Assembly (NCBI GenBank): GCA_943735955.1
Contig: OX030964.1
Span: 1,411,075-1,475,074, forward strand
Length of the DNA: 64,000 bases
Direction: 5' to 3'
DNA from: Piscicola geometra
Taxonomy: Eukaryota; Annelida; Clitellata; Hirudinida; Piscicolidae
Shown: positions 38,290-48,600 of the stretch, one piece after another
Numbering within the stretch: the stretch's first letter is position 1
Layout of the letters: the number at the start of each line of letters is the position of its first letter
Made by a program: the position numbers and the translations under genes
The notes under the pieces: model-generated
Databases searched by the model: none
The model's input: the letters and a program-made list of their open reading frames with translations, nothing else
What the model was told of the DNA's origin: nothing

Positions 38290-41200
38290 CAGTGTTGTTC
38301 CAGTTAACTGCAACTGTAACTGAAATGGTAAATTTACTGAAAAATATGATTCAGTTAACTGTAACTTTAACTGTAGCTGTAATTCAATGCATAACTGTAA
38401 CTGAAATTGAAACTGAAAAACAGAATACTAACTGAATAGTAACTAAAAAATATCTACTTAAAATACGTGAAGTGCTACAAGATAAAACATTGGCAGCAGT
38501 GTTGTTCCAGTTAACTGTAACTGTAACTGAAATGGTAAATTAACTGAAAAACATGATTCAGTTAACTGTAACTTTAACTGTAATTCAATGAATAACTGTA
38601 ACTGCAATAGAAACCTAAAAAAAAGAATACTAACTGAATTAGAACTAAAAAATATCTATATAAAAAAAAGAAGCGCTACAAGAATAAACATTGGCGGAAG
38701 CACGCTATTGAGCAATAATATGATTCATTTATTATATTCTTCGAATCCGATTATATTAATTTAGTGTTTTACATAGTTGATTTTCTTCTGACCAGTTCAA
38801 TTATACAAATTTTTATAAAATGTTTAAAGTTAAAAGCGGCAGAAAACAAGAAAATGCCGTATGGACCTATTTTATTTACGAAGCTAGATGCGACAAAAGC
38901 GAATGTCAGGTCTCGGAAGAGGATGATAATGATAAGGAAAAGAAATAAACTTTCGGGAATAAATGCAACAAATTTAATAAATCACTTGAAAAGAAAACAT
39001 CCAGCATGTTTCGAAAAAATGGAAAAAGAAGAGAAGGATGCACAGAATAGTCGTGGAACAAAATTAAAAATTGTTGAAGAAGTTAAAATACAGTTAACAC
39101 TAGAGCAGGCAACCACTCCGAAGAGAAAATGGTACGAGGATTCCCCTGAAATTCGGGTTTGTCAACGACTCTTGGTAAATATATTTGCAAATACTGGTAT
39201 GACAACTTCCTTTCTTAACAATGAGCATGTGCGAATATATTTCCAACCAATCGACCCACGCTACACTTTACCAGGTAACACACAGTAGTTGATAACTATT
39301 TACGTATTTACATTTTTTAATATTATTTACTTAGTGATGAGCATAATTTATGATCCATTTGAATAATTTCAATTAAACAGTCGTAAATATATGTAATTTC
39401 AATCATTTAGGTTCAAAGATAGGTGGAATTCCGTTTTATTAATGATCAAACGATTGTTATCTGTTCTTGTTTTTGTTGAAGAAGTTCTTAAAGAAATGAA
39501 ACATGATTCGTTAAGCAACACAGAATAGGGCAAGTTGCAGGAGATCGTACATGTGCTGGAACCTTTCAAGATTGAGACTGATAGGCTTCAGACAGACACA
39601 ATGTCTCTATCTCATGCAATTCCGTCTCTAATCGAGCTGACTCTTCACTTACAGGACCAATCACTACCTAAATGCTTCACTTTTCCATTAATGACATCAA
39701 TTAGGACTCGCTTCAAAAACATCTTGGACACAACAAACATTAATTATGATCCGTTGCCTGCAGTAGCTAGTTTGCTGGATCCAACGGTTTGTGCAGTCAT
39801 ACTCAGAGATGACATGAAACTTCTTCACAGTGCCGCGCTAAAATACATTTCTTCACAGATTAAACTTAAAATTTTATATACTTAACTTACATTATATTAA
39901 TATTTTTTAAAGGTGGTTTCAAACAAAGAAAATGGGAATTTAAAACAGAGCAGCGTTCAAGTGGAGCCACCACTGAAACGGTTTAAACTTTTGTCCGATG
40001 ATACAGCGAAAAGAAAAATGTTGATTCTTCAGTGGGCATTTGTAAAACATTGGATAACGAAATATCATCATATTTGAATGCCAGCACAACTTATTTGAAA
40101 GCAAATAGTTTATATTTCTGGACAGGAAATGAAGCTCAATACCCAATATTAGCTTCTTTTGGGCAAGACATTGTTTCAGCACCCGCTTCACAAGCGTATG
40201 TAGAGAGGGTGTTTTAAGTGTGTGGAGATCTAACTGCAGGGGAAAAAATCACCTCAGCAAAAATCTGGAATTGAAGACATTTATGAAAATGAACAGCATA
40301 TATTATGAATAAAATATTTATATATCTTTTAAATTATTTGACTGTTAAACATTAATTTGGGCTGTATTAAAAATAAAAATTCATTCATTTTCGTCTTGAT
40401 TAACTGTAACTGTAACTAAAAATAATAACTGAAACTGAAATAGTAACTGAAAAAATAAAATTTGCATAACTGTAACTTGAATAGTAACTGAAAAATTTAA
40501 TTTTTTAGAACTGTAACTTGAACTTGAACTGAAAAATCCGAACTGGAAAATCACTGATTGGCGGTTTTTGAGCAATAATAAAATTAATTTATTTTATTCT
40601 TCGAGTCCGATTATATTAATTTAGTGTTTTACTGTAAAACTTTTACATAGTTATTTTTGTATGACCAGTTGAATTATACAAATTTTTATAAAATGTTTAA
40701 AGTTAATAGGGACAGAAAACAAGAAAATGCCGTATGGGCGTATTTTATTTACGAAGCTTCATGCGACAAAAGCGAATGTCAGGTTTCAGAAGAGGATGAT
40801 AATTATAAGGAGAAAGTTAACAGGTAACACACTGTAGTTGATAATTATTTACGTATTATCATTTTAAAATATTATTTACCAAGTGATGAGCATAATTTTT
40901 AAGCCATTAAAATAATTTCAACTAAACAGTCGTAAATATACGAAATTTCTATCATTTAGGTTCAGAGAAAATGATTTCATTGATAAAAGAATATAAGAAC
41001 AATGTAGAAGATCGAATTCGTAAAGATCTTCAAACTGGACATCGTGTTGTCATTAGCATGGATTGCTGGACTAAGAAGGCTCTTACACTTTCATGTCTCG
41101 GGATCCCAGCATCCTTTTATAATCCATCAATGCGTCGTGCAATTCAGGTCCTGCTAAATGTTCATTCTGTGTCTCGCCCACATACAGGAGAAATGTTAGC

Positions 41201-41629
41201 ACTTGAATTATTGAGTGCCCTAGATTATTAGCTTCTTTTGCGCAAGACATTGTTTCAGCTCCCGCTTCACAAGCGTATGTGGAAAGGGTGTTTTAAGTGT
41301 GCGGAGACCTAACTGCAAGAGAAAAAATCGCCTCAGCAAAAATCTGGAATTGAAGACATTTATGAAAATTAACAGCATATATTATGAATAATATATTTAT
41401 ATATCTTTTAAATAATTTGACCTTTAAACATTAATTTGGGCTGTATTAAAACTAAAAATTTATTTATCTCCATCTTGATTAACTGTAACTGTAACTAAAA
41501 ATAATATTTGAAACTGAAATAGTAACTGAAAAATTAAAAATTTCATAACTGTAACTTGAATAGTAACTGAAAAATTAAACTTTTCATAACTGTAACTTGA
41601 ACTGAAAAATCCAAATTGGAAAATCACTG
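38290..41629 (+). mobile_element. hAT-B element 1 (internally deleted), nested in hAT-A
   Basis: Flanked by the exact 8-bp target duplication GTCTGAGC (38282-38289 and 41630-41637). Ends CAGTGTTGTTCCAG and (inverted) CAGTGATTTTCCAA are terminal inverted repeats, with AACTGTAACTG motifs repeated inside both ends. Its own sequence is 38290-38496 plus 40557-41629, about 1.27 kb. It holds a BED-finger start (40690-40820) and a transposase piece (40971-41231, RKDLQTGHRVVISMDCWTK, the hAT DCWT motif). A decayed C-terminal dimerisation end lies at 41230-41300. Element 2 is inserted inside it. Confidence 0.9.
38497..40556 (+). mobile_element. hAT-B element 2, nested inside hAT-B element 1
   Basis: Begins CAGTGTTGTTCCAGTTAAC and ends with inverted TTTTCCA-CAGTG sequence. 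Flanks ATTGGCAG (38489-38496) and ATTGGCGG (40557-40564) are an 8-bp target duplication with one change. Codes for a BED zinc finger in two frames (KSGRKQENAVWTYFIYEARC near 38830, then INATNLINHLKRKHPACFEK near 38960). Then come transposase pieces (39535-39885 with QEIVHVLEPFKIETDRLQTD and VASLLDPTV) and the dimerisation end APASQAYVERVF (40180-40215), where TTT is followed by TAA instead of a Ser codon. Inactive. Confidence 0.9.
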
Positions 41630-42948
41630 GTCTGAGCTCTTAGTTTTTCTATGGGTAGCCAAATTCTGATCAGAACATCTTTTAATACAGCAGATAATGT
41701 TTGTCTGGTCGTGTCTAGTGGGCTGAATAAACCAATAAACTGTTCATTAACATTCAGAGCTTCCTCAAAAAAAACGAATGCATATCCATTACATATCCAT
41801 TGCAGTCTTTTGTGCCGTCAACCACAACACCAAACTGGCTTGATTCGGCATTAACAGTGCACGCTGTGTTTCTAACGATAGAATAAGCTAATAGCATCAG
41901 CATTTCTTTTTGGCAGTTATGCGATATGAAACTTGTAGTTTGTTTTAACCAAAACTTTAGTTAATGTTCGAAGCCTTTTGAAATTCATTAACTTTGGTTC
42001 ATCTAAAAAAATTGAAAATTGAAGTGGACCTCAGAACCCCCCTATGAACATCACCCATGCAAAATAAGTAGCACAATATGAATGATTTTTTTATAAAAAT
42101 GTAAATCTGTCTGCTTGCAAAAGATGAACCGATATTTTTTTAAAATCATTCTGAATGTCTGCTTGCAAAAATTGAAAAAACAGAAATTTGTTTTTATAAA
42201 AATAATTTATTAATTTAAATTTATAAATATAAAAAAGGAGTAGGTGGATGAGTATTTGAGTAAGCAAAGAATAGTTTTGCTTCAAGCAGCTATCACTATA
42301 ACTACGTCTACCCAAAATATATTACTGAATAAAAATTATGTTTCATGCTATGGTTGACTATTATGCTTGTATTAAGATAGAAGTTTAGAAATTATTGTAT
42401 TTGAAAAACTGAAGGGTGTCCATGTTAAGATGGACCAGGGCCCCCTATCATTGCTGCCCATATATACTCACAATGTATTACTGTAATAGCATTTTTATCC
42501 CATGGTTGACGATTTGGCTCGTATCAAAATGAGTTGAGAAATTTTTATTTTTAAAAGAGTGAGGGGGTCCTTGTAAAGGTGGACCCCAGAAACCCCTCAG
42601 GATTCCCGCCTACCCCATAGTGATAAAAAAAAGTAGGTGAACGAGTATGTAAGTAAACAAAGAATATTTTTGTTCTAGACAGCTATCACTATAACTACAC
42701 ATACTCACAATCTATTACTGTATAAACATTTACTTTTATGCCATGGTTGACGATTATGCTCATATCCAAATAGAAATTTTTGAATACAAAATCGAAAAAA
42801 AGTGGGGGGTCCCTATTAAGGTGGACCCCTCCCCCCCACTAAAAAAAGTGGGGGGGGGGTTTCTCAGGGACCTCAGGACCCCCCCAGGATCGCCGCCCAT
42901 GCTTGGGGAAGACCCCTCCAAGATTTTCCGCAGATCGTCGCCCCTGAA

Positions 42949-43409
42949 TATTTCCCAAATTTGGAAAACATTATAAGAAAAATTATTTAAATATTTCAAA
43001 TTATAAAAAATATCAGTATTAAATAATCTTGAGAAATTTGAAAAAGGCTCATGAAAACCCATCTGTATTCTTAAAATAGAAAGTTTATTATATTATTTTT
43101 AAAAAAGCATAAATCTTCGATGAGAAGTTTTAAACAATTAAAAAGTTTAATAAATTATCACGATAAAAACCAAAAATATTGACAAAACAAAACATACAAA
43201 GATTCAGAAGTAAACTTAGTAAAAGATAGTGTAGGCCTATTTTTAGACGAAGATCTAATATTTAATATTTTATTAGTTAGAAATTCAAATAATGCTGTGT
43301 TCTGGCTCCCACTCTCTTCGGCATCTTCTTCGCTGTTATGCTGAAACGTGCCTTTGGAGCATCAACTGAAGGTGTATATCTTCACTCCCGATCAGACGGA
43401 GGTGCATAA
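42949..43409. other. AT-rich spacer
   Basis: No gene recognised. Holds TGGCTCCCACTCTCTTCGGC at 43304 and little else of note. Confidence 0.4.
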
Positions 43410-44360
43410 AGTTTCCATCATTTTTTCCATCGATAAACAAAAGTAAGTTATAGGTGAATCAAGTTAAAATTATTATCTTTAAAAAATTACTATTGTTATT
43501 ACAGCTTCCGAAGATGTTTGAAATAATAATTCTACTGAAAAAATGAAGAAAGTTACTACTACTAATACTACTTATAAAAAGTTAATTCGAATAAAAATCA
43601 CTTAAGTTTTAGTATTTATTTTGTTTTTTATTTATTTAATTCACTTTGTAGAATAATGTATGCTGAATTCAATAATTTAAATCAATATTCGGGGACGAAA
43701 TTTAAACCCCCCCTTAAGGGTGTATCCATCAAATTTTAAACCCCTCTTAAGGGTGTTTTTATAAAAACTAGATGATTTTTAATCGATTTTTCTAATGACT
43801 TTCTTCATTTTTTTCAGTAGATAGAGATTTGATGGAAACTCCCTTAAGAAGAGTTTAACCTTTTTTTCCCGGGTATTGATTTACATTATTGAATTCAGCA
43901 TACATTATTCTATAAAGTGCATTAAATGAAAAAAAACTGAAGTTATTTTTATTCGAATTAACTTTTTATTATTAGTATTAGTAGTAGCATCAGATTTTGG
44001 TAAAATTGCTTTATAAGCATTTAATTTATTCATAGCATTAAACTCCTCCTACTATAATTGATTGACATCTAATTAATCTTGTTAAATCACTTTTTTAAAG
44101 CAAAATTATTTATAGCATTTTGTTAAATAATTATTTAAAAAAAAGAATGATTAAGAAAACATCTTTAAGAAGGATAATAATAACCGCATTTTGTAAAAGA
44201 ATAATGATATAAATTCCAAATTGGGAGGAGTTTAATGCTACGAATAAATTAAGGGATTACAAAGCAATTTTACCCAAAAAAAAAATTTAAAAGATAACAA
44301 TTTGAAATTGATTTACCTATAACTTACTTTTAATTTTCGATGGAAAAAAGTGATTTTAAC
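43410..44360. repeat. Multi-armed palindrome
   Basis: Three inverted-repeat pairs. Outer arms 43415-43490 and 44285-44355 share TTTTTTCCATCGA and AAGTAAGTTATAGGT. Inner pair one, 43530-43700 and 43850-43995, shares AGTTAATTCGAATAAAAAT and TGCTGAATTCAATAAT. Inner pair two, 43995-44060 and 44215-44280, shares GGTAAAATTGCTTT and GCATTAAACTCCTCC. The single strand could fold into a cross or three-way junction. Likely nested MITEs rather than one unit. Confidence 0.75.
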
Positions 44361-44784
44361 AATGTTTTTATAAATATTTTTTTTTTATTTGTCCGTTCTT
44401 ATAGTGAAAGGACCTTAAAGATTATTGAAATCTAGTCCATACATGTAGATTATGTAAACAGTGGGCATTGGGCGTAAACACCAATACTACTATCCCACGT
44501 CGTGGGATTCCAACGTACTCAAAAACAAAAAGTGAATTTTAAATTTAATATTATTAGCTTTTAAAAAAGTAAATTCTTTTTTTTTCTTCTCACATTTATA
44601 GGTTAAATAACAAAAAATATTTTTTAAGTGTTTAAAACTATAGTTTTACTTTTATGTACCATAGTTTAAATAATATTTTTCAAAAAGTATAACGTAACTT
44701 AATTTAGCAAATTTAGGACTATTCAAAAAGTAGAATTAAAACTATCTTTTCATCAAAAATAACAACAATTAATAAAGTTCTATC
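44361..44784 (+). other. Region upstream of ACBD6
   Basis: AT-rich, presumably promoter and 5' UTR of ACBD6, but no TATA box or other element can be supported. An in-frame TAA at 44773-44775 precedes the first ATG. Confidence 0.4.
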
Positions 44785-45580
44785 ATGTTTCAAAGCGAGA
44801 GTGAAGAGCTGAAAGAACTCTTTGAGAATGCCTGCCTGCATGTGAGGGCTATGGCGGGCAGCCTTGGCAACGAAGATTTGCTGTACTTATATTCCAGATT
44901 CAAAAGAGTTAGCCTTTCCACTGAGCTTTTGTTTTAATTAACTTTTTCTAATTCTTAATGCTATTAACATGTTTTATTTTTGAGTGCTATGAAAACGTCA
45001 TAGGCCAAAGATGGCTGCTGCGAGACTGAACGACCAGGCTTTTTCAATTTCCAAGAGAGAAAAAAGTGGTTTGTGAAGCCAGCGGTCATTTGAAGCAGCT
45101 GCAAATTTGTATTTAATGGCTTCTATACAGGGATGCCTGGAAAGCAATGGACAGTGTGAATAGTGAGACTTGCATGCAAGAATACATCGCCAAGGTGACA
45201 GAACTGGATCCCACTTGGATTGATGATGTTGGTCAACTATTATTATTATTGTTTTTGTTATTATTAACCTACCATAAATATGCTGATGATATACAACTTC
45301 TTCAATTCATCACACCTAATACATCACACCAAGCTACCAGTAACTTCACATCTTGCATACAAACCATGGAAACTTGGTTCCTCAATAACTATCTCCAGTT
45401 TAACACCACTAAATCAGAAATAATAAAACTAGGCTCCCCTTTTCAACTAAATAGTTTAAATACCATATCATCTGTCGACATCAACTCAAAAAACATCCCC
45501 ATCAATAACACTCTCAAAATACTCGGAGTCACCCTTGACAGCAAACTCACTTTCAAAAACCACAGCACATCTATCATCAC

Positions 45581-45658
<78 letters not shown>

Positions 45659-48600
45659 CAGGGCCCGCGCTGGGTCAAAATTTTGTGGGGCCAATTTTTT
45701 TTCTAAAGTCCCATGTATAATGCGCACTTTTTTATTTTTAAACTCACCCTTTATAAGCTCCTAGTCGGCTTCAAATCAGTAAAACCCCCACATAGAAAGT
45801 GTCTACTTTTTTTAATAATTATTTTAATTTTTAGTTTTATTTTTATAAAGTGAGCGTTAAATCTTTTTTTAAGACAATGAAGAAAACATTTAATTTATTT
45901 ATCACAAGTTAAAAACACGGATTATAGCTATAGTTTATAGAGAATCTTTTAGACAAATATAAATTTAATGTTAAAAAAAACTTGTTTATGCATATTCAAA
46001 CTGATATAATTGTTAATTCATTATTCTGAGTTGTTTCTTATTCGCCCAAAGTTTGTAAATACATTTAAAGTCTATTTCTTTAACTTCTTTACCTTCAATA
46101 GCGATATTCATTAAATTTTCTAAATTTTTTATATTTATACTCTTTCTTAAGTCAGATTTTATTAAGTTTTGTCTACTGAATCCTCTTCCACACTCTACAG
46201 TTGATACTGGCGATAGTAACAATCATTTGGCAGCTTCCGCTGATGCTGGATAAGAATTAGAATTTTTCATGGCTAAATTAGTTGTAGATTTTATGTCAGT
46301 AACTGACTTATTACCAGAGCTATGGCTGGCTCAAGTGAAGTTGGCGAAGCTGAGTAGTTCAGGTTGTGAGCTCTAGGTACTCAGATACTCTTTCTATGTC
46401 TGAGTGTATTTCGGAAACTGAACTACTTGAATCAAAAAAATGGTTCATTGCTGTTAATACAGACCCATCATCGTTGTCTGAAAACCTACTATTGAGGCTT
46501 TTTATCATGCTTTCAACAAACTTTCTGCATACAGACTCAGCTTCAGTTCTCTGTTTCACACTGTCTCGAATAGTGTGACCTTCATAATCAAAAAGACACA
46601 GACCAAATTGATCAGGCTTTGGAATTTCAGGTATAAGCTTTAAAAACTTCTGCATCATGGGGCCTGACTTAGTTTTTAACCTGTACTCTAAAGTCTGGGG
46701 TGCAATCTTAGAATAAGCCAAGTCCTTCTTTTGGTACATTTTGGACAATATAGAAATAGGCTTGAGCACATCACACAAAAAGTGAGCAATGTACAAAAAC
46801 TTGAAGGTTGTTATTGGATTATAAAGACTTAAAGATTTTCCTGACTTTTCTTCCAAGAACAAAGAAACAAAAATAGGAAAGTTTTTGACCATTGCATCTA
46901 CAGAACCTTCAAAGCTCAACCAACGCGTGTGGTAGACTTCTTTGAACCGTAGGGATTGTGACATAAAAATAGACTGAATTTAGTTTAGACATGTTTTTAG
47001 GAGAGTTTCTAAAGTAGTGAAAAATATAATTTAAAATATCTTGAAATTTAACCAAATAAGGGATTGAATCAGCACTGCTGCTACAGCTCAAAGCTAATCT
47101 GTGAGCAATGCAGTGTGTAGCAAGGAGGCCAGGTATATGCTGTTTCAATCTTGCTTCGACCCTTGACTTGTGTCCCCCCATGACCGATGCCCCGTCAGTA
47201 CTAACACCGCATAAATGACTAATATCTATATTTTTCTTAAAAGAACCTCACATACTTTAGAATGAATGGATTGGGCATCTGCGCCATCTAAACTTGATAT
47301 GCCCAAAAAGTGTGTTACAGGTAAAACTGTACCAAAACAATCACTTTCTTAAATTTTTATATAAATTATTAAATTTTTTGACACCGATACATCTGTAGAT
47401 TCGTCTAACATAAAACTAAATTTAGAAAAATTTGTTAGTTTTTGTATAAGCTCTGAATGCAACAAGTCAGCAATGCTTTCCTTAATTAGATAGATTGATA
47501 TAGTCTGCACGCGAATGACCGGATTAAAACACGAGGCTAACTTTGATTGGCTCAACTTTTCAATAATAACTTCTTCCCGCGACATTCTTTTAGACAAAGA
47601 AACATCTAAAAATCTCACCAAAAAAATCGGAAATAAAATTTGGATAAAAAATATAAAATTCATTGGGCCAATCAGGATTCTTTCGGGCCAATTTTGAAAA
47701 AGTGGGGCCATTGGCCCCGATGGCCCTCGACAGCGCGAGCCCTGGTAGTAGTGAAACCAGTGGCAAGAAAATTGAGAAGAATGATTATTGTGTTTTGTGG
47801 TTTTGAGGATGATGTGGTGATGATTGTGCTGTGGTATGAGTGTTGGTGCTGTTGTGATGATTGAATTTTTTATTGGTGGTGAGAGTGATTTTTTGGCAGT
47901 GATTGTCATGGTGGTGTGGGTGAGGTTGGACTATTGAGGTTGATTATTTGTTTTTTATATATTTAAATTAATATATATACATATATTGGTAGTGGTCTAA
48001 AAACCGTTTTATTTAACAAATTTATTTGAAAAGCGCTTTTGAATTAGATAAAAAGCGCTATATAGATGCCTATGATTGATTGATTGAAACCATCATTATA
48101 TTTAGAATAATACTATACTGAATACTATTCCCCCAAGAACTTCGATTCACTTTTAGAGCACACAATGCATCACTAAGTTGAAAGCGGGAAAACGTCCAAA
48201 AGTTGGATTTGGAGTGGGTGTGTCGAAGATGCTGGTGGCAGATGGAGGCGGGGCAGGAGATGCGTGTGGCATTCACGACCTGTGCAAGGAGGGCTTGCTG
48301 GACAGACTGAAGGACGAGCTTGAAGGCGGTGCTGTGAAGGACGTCAACCAGTTGGACGACCAGGTGAGGAGGTCACATCAGCTTCCCACATGAGGATGAT
48401 GATGAGGATGATGAGGATGTTGATGATGATGATGAGGATGATGATGATGAGAATGATGATGATGAGGATGATAAGGACGATGAAGATGATAAGGAAGATG
48501 AAGATGATGATGATGATGAGGACGACCAGGTGAGGTCACATCAGCTTCCCACATGAGGATGATGATGTCCGACTCGTTCGTGACGTGGTCGCTGGACTGT

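Larger units (their letters stand above)
38062..42948 (-). mobile_element. hAT-A transposon copy 3, split by nested hAT-B elements
   Basis: Opposite-strand relative of the copies at 11490 and 33490. 38062-38289 (- strand) encodes the SSEHPLALFFHCSAHC, NLVAQHTAAANPF region, and 41638-42000 encodes the upstream transposase part (CVVSSGLNKPINCSLTF reads on the other strand as a shadow). 42060-42900 holds the subterminal repeats. The outer end is CAGGGGCGACGATCTGCGG, read inward from 42948. A 3.34-kb hAT-B block (38290-41629) interrupts it with an exact 8-bp duplication. The 3' half of the transposase is absent. Confidence 0.85.
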
